This document shows, one piece after another, positions 48,061-56,842 of a DNA stretch of 64,000 nt. Every line of letters begins with the position of its first letter. The stretch's first letter is position 1. This DNA is from Mesorhizobium norvegicum (GTDB taxonomy: Bacteria; Pseudomonadota; Alphaproteobacteria; Rhizobiales; Rhizobiaceae): contig NZ_SMYZ01000004.1 in assembly GCF_004919685.1 (NCBI RefSeq), positions 1-64,000 of the forward strand. The letters run 5' to 3'. A program made the translations under genes and the position numbers. The notes under the pieces were generated by a model. It worked only from the letters and a program-made list of their open reading frames with translations, did not search any database and had not been told where the DNA came from.

Positions 48061-48848
48061 CCATGCTTTTCGGCAAGACGATCCTCATCACCGGTGTCGC
48101 CTCCGGCATCGGCGCGCGCACGGCGGAACTTGCCGGCCAGCTTGGCGCCGACGTGATCGGCGTCGATGTGCGTGAGCCGACTGCTCCAGTCGGCAGCTTC
48201 GTCAAGGCCGATATCTCGTCGAAGGCCGGTGTCGACGAGCTGATCGCCCGCCTGCCGCAGCGCCTCGATGCGCTCTGCAACGTCGCCGGCCTCTCCGGCA
48301 ACACTGGCGCGGCGTCGACGCTGGCCGTCAATTTCTTCGGGCTGCGGGCTCTGTCGGAAGGTCTGGCGCCAAGACTTCGCGAAGGCGGCGCCATCGTCAA
48401 CGTTGCGTCGATTGCCGGCTATGGCTGGCGCGCCAATCTCAACCGCGCCGCCTCGATGGTCGGCATCGAAGGCTTCCCCGATGTTGCCGACGTGGTCTGC
48501 ACGCACGCGGTCAGGAACGAGGAAGGCTATCCCGTCTCCAAGGAGTTGCTGCTGTTGTGGACCTTCCGCGCGGCGCATCAGGATCTGTTCAAACGCCGTG
48601 GCATCCGCGTCAATGCGGTGAGCCCCGGACCGGTCGAGACACCGATCCTGAAACAGTTCCGAACCGTGCTTGGCGACGCCCGTGTCGACAGCGACATTGC
48701 CAGGGTTGGACGGGCCGGCACATCGGGCGATATCGCGCCGGTGGTGCTGTTCCTGTGTTCGGACGGTGCGCGCTGGATCAACGGCGCCAATGTGCCGGTC
48801 GACGGCGGCCTTGAAGCATCGATCAATGCCGAAATGTTCGGCTTCTAA
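48057..48848 (+). CDS. Short-chain dehydrogenase, coniferyl-alcohol/3-alpha-hydroxysteroid dehydrogenase type
   Basis: A 263-residue SDR (ATG 48057; ATG 48063 has better ribosome-site spacing). The cofactor motif is TGVASGIG. The catalytic Ser is in NVASIAG and the YxxxK is YPVSK. NVAGLSG stands for the usual NNAG. The overall pattern, with the long NRAASMVGIEGFPDVADVV insert, is that of coniferyl-alcohol dehydrogenases and related HSD enzymes. Coupled to the importer, it would oxidise a lignin-derived alcohol to an aldehyde, feeding the next gene. Confidence 0.82.
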   Translation: MTMLFGKTILITGVASGIGARTAELAGQLGADVIGVDVREPTAPVGSFVKADISSKAGVDELIARLPQRLDALCNVAGLSGNTGAASTLAVNFFGLRALSEGLAPRLREGGAIVNVASIAGYGWRANLNRAASMVGIEGFPDVADVVCTHAVRNEEGYPVSKELLLLWTFRAAHQDLFKRRGIRVNAVSPGPVETPILKQFRTVLGDARVDSDIARVGRAGTSGDIAPVVLFLCSDGARWINGANVPVDGGLEASINAEMFGF

Positions 48849-48882
48849 TCACGAAGCTCCAATCGGGGCGATGGAGACTACA

Positions 48883-50328
48883 ATGGATATCGGACTTCTG
48901 ATCGACGGCGACAAAAGGGATGCGTCCGGCTCGGCCTGCTACGACCGCATGGACCCGTTCACCGGCAAACTGGCGACGCGCGCCGCCGCAGCCAGCATCG
49001 CCGACGCCAATGCCGCAGTCGAAGCCGCAGCAGTCGCCTTCCCGGCCTGGTCGAAGACCGGACCTGGCGAGCGCCGCGCCTTGTTGAGCAAGGCTGCTGA
49101 CGTCATGGTCTCGAAGGTCGGCGAGTTCACCAGGCTGATGATGGAGGAGACCGGCGCCACCGGTCCCTGGGCAGGCTTCAACGTCATGCTGGCGGCCAAC
49201 ATGCTGCGCGAGGCGGCGGCGATGACGACGCAGATCTCGGGCGAGATCATCCCCTCCGACAAGCCGGGCACGCTGGCCATGGCGATCCGCCAGCCGGCCG
49301 GTGTGTGCCTCGGCATCGCGCCGTGGAACGCGCCGGTCATTCTCGGCACCCGCGCCATCGCAATGCCGATCGCCTGCGGCAACACCGTGGTGCTGAAGGC
49401 CTCCGAAATGTGCCCCGGCACGCACCGGCTGATCGGCCAGGTGCTGGTCGAGGCCGGCCTGCCCAAGGGCGTCATCAATGTCGTCACCAACGATCCCAAG
49501 GATGCCGCCGGCATTGTCGAAGCTTTGGTCGCGCATCCCTCGGTCAAGCGCGTCAACTTCACCGGCTCGACCAAGGTCGGCAGGATCATCGCCGAACTTG
49601 CCGGCCGGCATCTGAAGCCTGCGCTGCTCGAACTCGGAGGCAAGGCACCACTGCTGGTGCTGGACGATGCCGACATCGACGCAGCGGTCAACGCCGCCAC
49701 CTTCGGCGCCTTCATGCATCAGGGCCAGATCTGCATGTCGACCGAGTGACTGATCGTCGACGAAAAGATCGCCGACGAGTTCGTTTCCAAGCTGGCTGCC
49801 CGCGCCTCGAGACTGCCGGCCGGCGATCCGCGCGGCCATGTCGTGCTGGGTTCGCTGATCAGCAGCCAGGCGGCCGACAAGATGGAGGAACTGGTTGCGG
49901 ATGCCGTCGCCAAGGGCGCCAAATTGGTGGCGGGCGGCAAGCGCACCGGCACCGTGGTCGAGGCGACTTTGCTCGACCATGTCACGCCGGCGATGCGCGT
50001 CTACGCCGAAGAATCCTTCGGGCCGGTCAAGCCGGTGATCCGGGTGAAGGGCGAGGAGGAGGCCGTTCGTGTCGCCAACGACACCGAATACGGCCTGTCG
50101 TCAGCCGTGTTCAGCCGTGACATCAAGCGCGCGTTTGCGGTCGCCGCGCGCATCGAGGCAGGCATCTGCCACATCAACGGCCCGACCGTCGGCGACGAAG
50201 CGCAGATGCCGTTCGGCGGCGTCAAGGGTTCGGGCTATGGGCGCTTCGGCGGCAAGGCCTCGATCGCCGAGTTCACCGATTTGCGCTGGGTGACGATCGA
50301 GGATCCGGGCCAGCATTATCCGTTCTGA
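48883..50328 (+). pseudogene. Aldehyde dehydrogenase (vanillin/salicylaldehyde type) with in-frame TGA
   Basis: A 481-codon ALDH frame with all landmarks: VTNDPKDAAGIVEALV, FTGSTKVGR, ELGGKAPLLVL (general base Glu), catalytic Cys in HQGQICMST and EESFGPV and GYGRFGGKA near the end. Codon 289 is TGA (49747-49749), right after STE, where relatives have Arg (STERLIVDE). A CGA-to-TGA change explains it. The product would stop five residues past the catalytic Cys and be inactive. ATG 48883 follows GGAG. The function was aromatic aldehyde oxidation to the acid. Confidence 0.85.
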
Positions 50329-50359
50329 CCCGGCCTCGCTTGGGCGGTCGGTTTGATGA

Positions 50360-51289
50360 TCAGATCGCCTGCGAAGGCGTGAAGCGAACGCTTGCGGATC
50401 GCATTTGTCCGGGTGCCAGCAGGATGCAGCCGGTGTCGATGCCCGCGTCACCCCTGTGGTTGAAGGCATCGGTGATGTTGCTGACCGGCTCGGCGCAAAA
50501 GAACGGCTCGCCGGGCGGCGTGTAGAGGACGAGGAAGTCGAGCGGCGCCTCGGCCTCGATGTCCAGCTGCCGCCCATGCTCCGGCCAGGAGATCCGGGCG
50601 CGGCGCGCCCATCCGGTGAAGACCGTGTCGTACTCCGTCTCCGAAACGTCGAAGCCCGTGGTCGGGTTGGCGCCAGCGGGCGGCAGGACGTGCCGGGTGG
50701 GCAGGATTTCCGCATCGGTCTCCCACATGCCGGACACCCGCGCCTGGACATGCGTCCACGGTGTCGACGGGAAATAGGGATGCAGCCCGAAGCCGGCGGG
50801 CATCGGCGCGTCCGACAGGTTGCGCAACGAGATGGCAATGACCAGGCTGCCCTCGACCAGCGAGATCGCTTGCCTTGCTTCATAGCTCCACGGCCAGGAA
50901 TCGGCGGCATGGCGATAGGATAGGACGGTGGTGCTGGCTTCGTGCCGCACGACCGTCCATGGCCGACGCCAGCCATGGCCATGCTCATGATGCGGATCGT
51001 TGGAGCTGGTCGGCAATTCGACGGTGCGGCCGGCGAATGCGAAGCGCCCGCCCCTTATGCGATTGGAATAGGGAACCAGCGGGAAGCAGGCCATGGCGCC
51101 GGCGTCGCGACTGTCGATTGCCGTCGGATCCGCAGGGCGCAGCCAATCCACGGCGGATCCGTTTTGCCGCCAGCGATACGACGCCACTGCGCCGCCGGCG
51201 GCAGGGGCAATCTCGACAGTCGCAATGCCATCGCTGATCGAGACCAGCTCTTGATGCTGCTCGGCAACGGCAGCGGAATTCTTTGTCAT
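50360..51289 (-). CDS. galM: Aldose 1-epimerase (mutarotase) family protein
   Basis: A 309-residue galactose-mutarotase-fold protein that interconverts alpha and beta anomers of free sugars. Active-site residues are recognisable: His in DPHHEHGHGWRRPW, His in GFGLHPYFPST, Asp in GFDVSETEYDTVF and Glu in FFCAEPVSNITDAF. The ATG at 51289 follows GGAGGGGGGAG. It is divergent from the FadR-type regulator and pentose operon, so it probably feeds the beta anomer to the sugar dehydrogenase there. The symbol reflects family only. Confidence 0.85.
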   Translation of the reverse strand: MTKNSAAVAEQHQELVSISDGIATVEIAPAAGGAVASYRWRQNGSAVDWLRPADPTAIDSRDAGAMACFPLVPYSNRIRGGRFAFAGRTVELPTSSNDPHHEHGHGWRRPWTVVRHEASTTVLSYRHAADSWPWSYEARQAISLVEGSLVIAISLRNLSDAPMPAGFGLHPYFPSTPWTHVQARVSGMWETDAEILPTRHVLPPAGANPTTGFDVSETEYDTVFTGWARRARISWPEHGRQLDIEAEAPLDFLVLYTPPGEPFFCAEPVSNITDAFNHRGDAGIDTGCILLAPGQMRSASVRFTPSQAI

Positions 51290-51337
51290 CGGCACTCCCC
51301 CCTCCCTTGACTCCAACCGCAATGCCGATAAGACATA

Positions 51338-51354
51338 TCATATGAATAGTATGA
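51338..51354. promoter_or_regulatory. Putative operator overlapping the start of the FadR-type regulator gene
   Basis: TCATATGAATAGTATGA carries inverted TCATA and TATGA arms across the start codon. The upstream TATCAT may be a -10 element. Its position on the regulator's own start fits autorepression and could also cover the divergent galM promoter. Confidence 0.4.
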
Positions 51355-52142
51355 AGAATAAGAAATCTTTCAGCACTGCGCGCACGTCAAGGGTTGCGGT
51401 GGCGGTTTCCAGCGGCTCGACGGCGCTGCATGCGACTGTCGTCGAGCAGATCGGATTGCGCATCGTGCAGGGCGATTTCCTGCCCGGCGAGGCACTGCCC
51501 AATGCCGACGATTCCAGCGAGATGCTGGGTGTCAGCCGCACGGTGCTGCGCGAGGCGATCAAGGTTCTGGCCGGCAAGGGGCTTGTCGAATCGCGGCCGA
51601 AGACCGGCACAAGGGTGCGTCCCCGCGCCGACTGGAACTTCCTCGACCCGGACGTCCTGTCATGGCGCTACGCCAGCGGCGTCAGTGCCGACGATGTCCG
51701 GGCGCTGTTTGAGCTGCGGCGAGCCATCGAGCCGATGTCGGCCGCACTCGCGGCCAAGCGCGCCACACCGGCGCAGATTGCCGAGATCAATGCCGCGCTG
51801 GCCGAAATGGAAGCGGTTGTCGACGACGGCGACCGCTTCGCCAAGCCCGACCTTTTGTTCCATCAGACCATTCTGCGCATGACCGGCAACGAGCTGATCG
51901 GCTCGCTGGCCGCACTGGTCGAAACCGCATTGGTGATGAGCTTTCGCCTCTCCAACGACAATCCGGACGGACAGCGCCACTCATTACCGCTGCATCGGGA
52001 AGTGGCCGAAAAGATTGCATCCGGCGACGCGGCCGGCGCGCAAAAGGCACTGCTGGTACTCATCGACAATGCCGAAGAAGACGTGCGCCGCAGCGTCGAG
52101 AACCGCAACAAGCGCCGCCAGGATCGGGAACAGACATCGTGA
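51342..52142 (+). CDS. FadR/GntR-family transcriptional regulator
   Basis: A 266-residue regulator. The winged helix is in VVEQIGLRIVQGDFLPGEALPNADDSSEMLGVSRTVLREAIKVLAGKGLVESRPKTGTRV, followed by an FCD all-helical ligand domain. The WNFLDPDVLSWRYASG linker is typical of sugar-acid-responsive members such as DgoR. ATG 51342 (or 51351) has no visible ribosome site and may give a leaderless mRNA. The stop overlaps the GTG of the dehydratase, so it is the first gene of the pentose operon it probably represses. Confidence 0.88.
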   Translation: MNSMKNKKSFSTARTSRVAVAVSSGSTALHATVVEQIGLRIVQGDFLPGEALPNADDSSEMLGVSRTVLREAIKVLAGKGLVESRPKTGTRVRPRADWNFLDPDVLSWRYASGVSADDVRALFELRRAIEPMSAALAAKRATPAQIAEINAALAEMEAVVDDGDRFAKPDLLFHQTILRMTGNELIGSLAALVETALVMSFRLSNDNPDGQRHSLPLHREVAEKIASGDAAGAQKALLVLIDNAEEDVRRSVENRNKRRQDREQTS

Positions 52143-53866
52143 CGGACACCAAACGCAAACTGCGGTCCGAGGCCTGGTTCGGCGGTGAGGGCAAGAACGC
52201 CTTCATGCACCGCAGCTGGATGAAGAACCAGGGCATCCCCGCCGACGCTTTCGACGGCCGCCCGGTGATCGGCATCTGCAACACCTGGTCGGAATTGACC
52301 CCGTGCAATGCCCATCTCCGTGCGCTGGCCGATCACGTCAAACGCGGCGTCTATGAAGCCGGCGGCCTGCCGCTCGAATTCCCGGTGATGTCGCTGGGCG
52401 AGAGCAACATGCGCCCCACCGCCATGCTGTTTCGCAATCTGGTCAGCATGGATGTCGAAGAGTCCATCCGCGGCAATCCGATCGACGGCGTCATCCTGCT
52501 GGTCGGTTGCGACAAAACCACGCCGGCGCTGCTGATGGGGGCTGCGTCCTGCAACCTGCCGACCATCGCCGTTTCCGGCGGGCCGATGCTCAACGGCAAG
52601 TTCCGCGGACAGGATATCGGCTCGGGCACGCATGTCTGGAAATTCGCCGAGGAAGTGAAGGCCGGCCGCATGCCGGTCGCCGACTTCCTCGCCGCCGAGC
52701 AGGGCCAGAGCCGGTCGGCGGGCAGCTGCATGACGATGGGGACGGCTTCGACCATGGCCAGCATGGTCGAAGCGCTCGGCATCGGCATGCCGGACAATGC
52801 CGCGATCCCGGCGGTGGATTCGCGCCGCGGCGTGCTCGCGCAGATGGCCGGACGCCAGATCGTCGATCTCGTGCGCAGGGACGTGACGATCGCGCAGATC
52901 CTTACCAGGCAAGCATTCGAGAACGCCATTCGCGTCAACGGTGCGATCGGCGGTTCGACCAATGCGGTGCTGCATCTGATCGCCATCGCCAACCGCGTCG
53001 GTGTCGATCTCAGCCTCGACGACTGGGACCGCCTTGGCCGCGACGTTCCAACCATTGTCGATTTGATGCCGTCGGGCCGGTTCCTGATGGAAGATTTCTA
53101 CTACGCCGGGGGGCTAGCTGCGGTCATGGCGTCGCTTGATGAAGTGGGGCTTCTTCATCGCGACGCCATGACCGTCAGCGCCAAGACCATCGGCGAATTG
53201 ATCGACGGTGCGCCCAACTATAACAGCGAGGTGATCCGGCCGCTGAGCCAGCCGCTGACCAAGGAAGGCGGCATCTCAATCCTGCGCGGCAATCTGGCGC
53301 CCAATGGGGCGGTCATCAAGCCGTCGGCGGCAACGCCCGAACTGATGCAGCATCGCGGCAAGGCGGTGGTGTTCGAGAACATCGAGCACTACTACGCGCG
53401 CATCGACGATCCGGAGCTGGACATCGACGCCTCCTCGGTGATGGTGCTGAAGAACTGCGGGCCGCGCGGATATCCCGGAATGGCCGAGGTCGGCAACATG
53501 CCGCTGCCGGCCAAACTGCTGAAGCAGGGCGTCTCCGACATGGTGCGCATTTCGGACGCGCGCATGAGCGGCACCGCCTACGGCACCGTGGTGCTGCATG
53601 TGGCACCGGAAGCAGCCGCAGGTGGCGCGCTTGCGCTGGTGCGCGACGGTGACCTCATCGAGCTCGATGTCGCCGGCCGCCGGCTGGAGCTTTTGGTGTC
53701 GGATGAGGAGCTCGCAATCCGCCGGCGTGACTGGAAGCCCCCGGCGCCGCCGGAAGGCGGCTACCAGAGCCTCTATGTCGAGCGCGTGCTGCAGGCGGAC
53801 AAGGGCTGCGATTTCGACTTTCTCGTCGGCAGACGCGATGCCGGCATTCCTCGGCATTCGCACTAG
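52139..53866 (+). CDS. IlvD/Edd-family dehydratase, L-arabinonate-dehydratase type
   Basis: A 575-residue dehydratase with a GTG start overlapping the regulator stop. Iron-sulfur cysteines are visible in ICNTWSEL, LVGCDKTTPA and SAGSCMTMGTASTM, and the C-terminal NCGPRGYPGMAEVGNM is conserved. The SEAWFGG start and the total length match pentonate/hexonate dehydratases rather than IlvD. It would convert an aldonate to a 2-keto-3-deoxy sugar acid. L-arabinonate is the best guess because the AraD1-type gene follows. Confidence 0.9.
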   Translation: MTDTKRKLRSEAWFGGEGKNAFMHRSWMKNQGIPADAFDGRPVIGICNTWSELTPCNAHLRALADHVKRGVYEAGGLPLEFPVMSLGESNMRPTAMLFRNLVSMDVEESIRGNPIDGVILLVGCDKTTPALLMGAASCNLPTIAVSGGPMLNGKFRGQDIGSGTHVWKFAEEVKAGRMPVADFLAAEQGQSRSAGSCMTMGTASTMASMVEALGIGMPDNAAIPAVDSRRGVLAQMAGRQIVDLVRRDVTIAQILTRQAFENAIRVNGAIGGSTNAVLHLIAIANRVGVDLSLDDWDRLGRDVPTIVDLMPSGRFLMEDFYYAGGLAAVMASLDEVGLLHRDAMTVSAKTIGELIDGAPNYNSEVIRPLSQPLTKEGGISILRGNLAPNGAVIKPSAATPELMQHRGKAVVFENIEHYYARIDDPELDIDASSVMVLKNCGPRGYPGMAEVGNMPLPAKLLKQGVSDMVRISDARMSGTAYGTVVLHVAPEAAAGGALALVRDGDLIELDVAGRRLELLVSDEELAIRRRDWKPPAPPEGGYQSLYVERVLQADKGCDFDFLVGRRDAGIPRHSH

Positions 53867-53877
53867 AGAGGCGCGCG

Positions 53878-54657
53878 ATGACGGATGAAATCGGCAGCTA
53901 CGCCATCTACCCAAGCCTCAAGGGCCGCAGCGTCTTCATTACCGGTGGCGGCAGCGGCATCGGCGAAAGCCTGGTACGCCATTTCTGCGCGCAAGGCAGC
54001 CGTGTCGCCTTTGTCGATCTGGCCGAGGAGCCTTCCCGGCGTCTTGTCGATGCGATTGCAGCCGAAGGACATACCGCGCCGCTGTTCATTCCCTGCGACC
54101 TGCGCAACGTCGAAGAGTTGCAGGCGGCAACCCTGCAGGCGATGCAGCACAACGGCCCCATCCAGGCGCTGTGCAACAATGCCGGCAATGACGACCGCCA
54201 CCAGACCAAGGACGTGACGGTCGCCTACTGGGACGACCGCATGGCGGTCAATCTGCGCCACCAGTTCTTCGCGGCGCAGGCGGTGCGTCCGCAGATGAGC
54301 ACGCTGGGCGGCGGCTCGATCATCAATTTCGGCTCCATCACCTGGATGGTCGGCGATCCGGATTGCCCAGCCTATGTCACCGCGAAAGCCGCTGTTTACG
54401 GCATGACGCGGGCGCTGGCCCGCGAACTCGGCCCCGAGCGCATCCGCGTCAACTGCATGGTGCCGGGCTGGGTGATGACCGAGCGCCAGATGCGGCTGTG
54501 GCTGAACCCGGCCGGCGAACGCCAGATCGCGGAAAGGCAGTGCCTGCCCGACCGGCTGCAGCCATCCGATATCGCGCGCATGGCGCTGTTCCTCGCCGCC
54601 GACGACAGCCGCATGTGCACGAGCCAGCAGTTCATCGTCGATGCGGGCTGGGTGTGA
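53878..54657 (+). CDS. Short-chain dehydrogenase (probable aldose 1-dehydrogenase)
   Basis: A 259-residue classical SDR. The cofactor motif is TGGGSGIG, NNAG is present in ALCNNAGND, Ser in NFGSITWM and YxxxK in YVTAKAA. The sequence SLKGRSVFITGGGSGIG and DVTVAYWDDRMAVNLRHQFFAAQAV resembles sugar dehydrogenases of pentose operons. It probably oxidises an aldose to its lactone. It starts 11 nt after the dehydratase stop, in the same operon. Confidence 0.86.
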   Translation: MTDEIGSYAIYPSLKGRSVFITGGGSGIGESLVRHFCAQGSRVAFVDLAEEPSRRLVDAIAAEGHTAPLFIPCDLRNVEELQAATLQAMQHNGPIQALCNNAGNDDRHQTKDVTVAYWDDRMAVNLRHQFFAAQAVRPQMSTLGGGSIINFGSITWMVGDPDCPAYVTAKAAVYGMTRALARELGPERIRVNCMVPGWVMTERQMRLWLNPAGERQIAERQCLPDRLQPSDIARMALFLAADDSRMCTSQQFIVDAGWV

Positions 54658-54689
54658 CCCGTACGGCTTCAAAGGAAGAAGGTTAGTTC

Positions 54690-55688
54690 ATGCGTCTTGT
54701 ACAGTTCAGAATGGCCGACGGCAGCAGACGGGTTGGCCGTGTCTCGGATGACGGCAATCATCTGCACCCGCTCGAAAAGACCAGCAGCGTGCTGGAGCTG
54801 GCCGAAGCGGCAATCGCCGAGGGCACGTCGATCGTTGCGCTGGTCGAGAGGCGGACGGGCAGCGCGACGATCGACTACGACCAGTTGTTGCGCGATGGTC
54901 GGGTGCTGGCCCCGGTCGACCATCCGGAACCGGCGCGCTTCCTGGTCACCGGCACGGGCCTGACCCATACCGGAAGTGCCGCCGCACGCGACAAGATGCA
55001 TGTGCTGACCCATGGCGAGGACGCCGAGGAATCGGATTCGCTGAAGATCTTCCGCATGGGCCTGGAGGGCGGCAAGCCCGCCGCCGGGCAGATCGGCATC
55101 CAGCCCGAATGGTTCTTCAAGGGCGTCGGCACCTGCGTCGTGCCGCCCGGCGCTGAGCTGCCGATGCCCGCCTTCGCACGCGCCGGCGCCGAAGAGGCTG
55201 AGATCGTCGGCCTCTATGTCAACGGGCCGGACGGCCGCCCCTACCGCATCGGCTATGCGCTCGGCAACGAATATTCCGACCATGTGACGGAGGCCGAGAA
55301 CTACCTCTATCTCGCCCATTCCAAGCTGCGCTCCTGCTCGATCGGGCCGGAGCTGCTGATCGGCGACCTGCCCGACGAAGTGCGCGGCCATTCGCGCATC
55401 CTGCGCGACGGCACTGTCATCTGGGAGCAGGAGTTCCTGTCGGGCGAGGCGCACATGTCGCACTCGATCGCCAATCTCGAACACTTCCATTTCCGCTACC
55501 CGATGCACCGCAGGGCGGGCGACCTGCATGCCTATTTCTTCGGCGCGGCGGTGATGAGCTACGCCTCCGGCGTCAAGACGGCTTCCGGCGACGAATATGA
55601 AATCCAGGCACAGACATTCGGCAAACCACTGCGCAACCGGATGGTGTCGGTGCCGGACGAGGGACTGGTCGCTGTCACCCAGCTGTGA
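54690..55688 (+). CDS. AraD1-family (GguC-like) protein of the fumarylacetoacetate-hydrolase superfamily
   Basis: A 332-residue protein. The FAH-type metal-binding region reads GAELPMPAFARAGAEEAEIVGLYV, where E, E and D-type acidic residues appear. The start MRLVQFRMADGSRRVGRVSD is characteristic of AraD1/GguC-type proteins. Members act in non-phosphorylative arabinose or related sugar-acid pathways, downstream of the dehydratase. The reaction here is inferred. A ribosome site GGAAGAAGG precedes ATG 54690. Confidence 0.84.
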   Translation: MRLVQFRMADGSRRVGRVSDDGNHLHPLEKTSSVLELAEAAIAEGTSIVALVERRTGSATIDYDQLLRDGRVLAPVDHPEPARFLVTGTGLTHTGSAAARDKMHVLTHGEDAEESDSLKIFRMGLEGGKPAAGQIGIQPEWFFKGVGTCVVPPGAELPMPAFARAGAEEAEIVGLYVNGPDGRPYRIGYALGNEYSDHVTEAENYLYLAHSKLRSCSIGPELLIGDLPDEVRGHSRILRDGTVIWEQEFLSGEAHMSHSIANLEHFHFRYPMHRRAGDLHAYFFGAAVMSYASGVKTASGDEYEIQAQTFGKPLRNRMVSVPDEGLVAVTQL

Positions 55689-55740
55689 CGGCAAAAGTCC
55701 GGAAACTGCGGTCCACCAGAATGACAATGGGAGATTGAAA

Positions 55741-56766
55741 ATGGGACTGAAAAAACTGTTTCTAAGAATGGCAACGATCGGGCTCGGCATCGGCCTGATG
55801 ACATCGGCGGCGCTCGCCGCGAACCTGCGGGTTCTGGCCTGGGACGGCTACGCCGATGCCGACTGGGTCAAGGACTTCACCGCTGCAACCGGCATCGGCG
55901 TCGATGTCGTCTTCATCGGCAGCGATGACGAGATCTGGGCCAAGATCAAGGGCAGCGAAGGCCAGGACTTCGACGTCTTCGCCGTCAACACCGCCCAGCT
56001 GCAGCGCTACATCAAGGCCGACCTGGTGTCGCCGATCGACGTCACGAAGCTCGCCAACCAGAAGGAAGTGCTGCCGCGCTTCCGCGATCTGACGGCGGTC
56101 AGCGGCGTCACCAAGGACGGCAAGGTCTATGGCATTCCGTTCTGCTTCGACTCCATCGGCCTGATCTACGACACCGACAAGGTCAAGCCGGCGCCGACCT
56201 CGATGTCGGTTCTGTGGGACCCGGCCTACAAGGGCAAGGTTCTGGCGTATGACAATGGCGAGCACAATTTCTCGTTCACGGCGCTGACGCTCGGCTACAA
56301 GGATCCGTTCAACCTCAACGAAGAGCAGATGGCGGCGGTCAAGGCCAAGCTGGTCGAACTCAAGCGCAACGTGCTGAGCTTCTACACCACCGCCGACGAG
56401 GCGCAGCAGATCTACCAGAACAATGATGTGGCCCTGATCTGGGCCAATTACGGCCAACAGCAAGTCAAGGCACTGCAGAAGATCGGCGCCCATGTCGCCT
56501 ACGTCAATCCAAGCGAGGGCGCGCTTGCCTGGCTCGACAACTGGGTCATTTCCAAGGGTGTCCGCGACAATGCGGCGGCCGAGAAATGGATCGACTTCAT
56601 GCTGAGCAAGAAGGTCAGCGGCGAGCTTTCCGAGCGCACCGGCTTCGGCAACACGGTGACGGAAACCGGCAGCGCCGGCGGCAACGACAAGCTGGTCTGG
56701 CTCAACAATGTCGAGGACCCGCTCAAGCGTTCGGACATGTGGAACGAGGTCAAGGCCACGCCCTGA
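55741..56766 (+). CDS. ABC transporter substrate-binding protein, PotD/PotF type
   Basis: A 341-residue periplasmic protein with a signal peptide (MGLKKLFLRMATIGLGIGLMTSAALA) before ANLRVLAWDGYADADW. This opening is typical of polyamine/POPT-class binding proteins, with DLVSPIDVTKLANQKEVLPRF in the binding cleft. ATG 55741 follows GGGAG. The operon context argues for a sugar acid or a related pentose-pathway metabolite rather than spermidine. A hairpin after the gene may keep its expression above that of the ATPase. Confidence 0.88.
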   Translation: MGLKKLFLRMATIGLGIGLMTSAALAANLRVLAWDGYADADWVKDFTAATGIGVDVVFIGSDDEIWAKIKGSEGQDFDVFAVNTAQLQRYIKADLVSPIDVTKLANQKEVLPRFRDLTAVSGVTKDGKVYGIPFCFDSIGLIYDTDKVKPAPTSMSVLWDPAYKGKVLAYDNGEHNFSFTALTLGYKDPFNLNEEQMAAVKAKLVELKRNVLSFYTTADEAQQIYQNNDVALIWANYGQQQVKALQKIGAHVAYVNPSEGALAWLDNWVISKGVRDNAAAEKWIDFMLSKKVSGELSERTGFGNTVTETGSAGGNDKLVWLNNVEDPLKRSDMWNEVKATP

Positions 56767-56794
56767 CCTTTCCGTTCTATGCCTTCGAAGGACC

Positions 56795-56821
56795 CGGCGG
56801 TCCGGAAGTTCCGGACCGCCG
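56795..56821 (+). terminator. Intra-operon hairpin between PotD-type and PotA-type genes
   Basis: CGGCGGTCCGG (56795-56805) pairs perfectly with CCGGACCGCCG (56811-56821) around a 5-nt AAGTT loop. It sits in the 76-nt gap after the binding-protein stop. No T-tract follows, so it is likely an attenuator or a 3'-exonuclease barrier protecting the upstream mRNA. Confidence 0.6.
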
Positions 56822-56842
56822 AAGCGTATGCGAGAGTATTTC

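Noticed and set aside
49747..49749. Programmed readthrough or selenocysteine at the ALDH TGA
   Set aside because: The position is a non-catalytic conserved Arg, the catalytic Cys is separate and present, and no selenocysteine-type stem-loop is evident just downstream.
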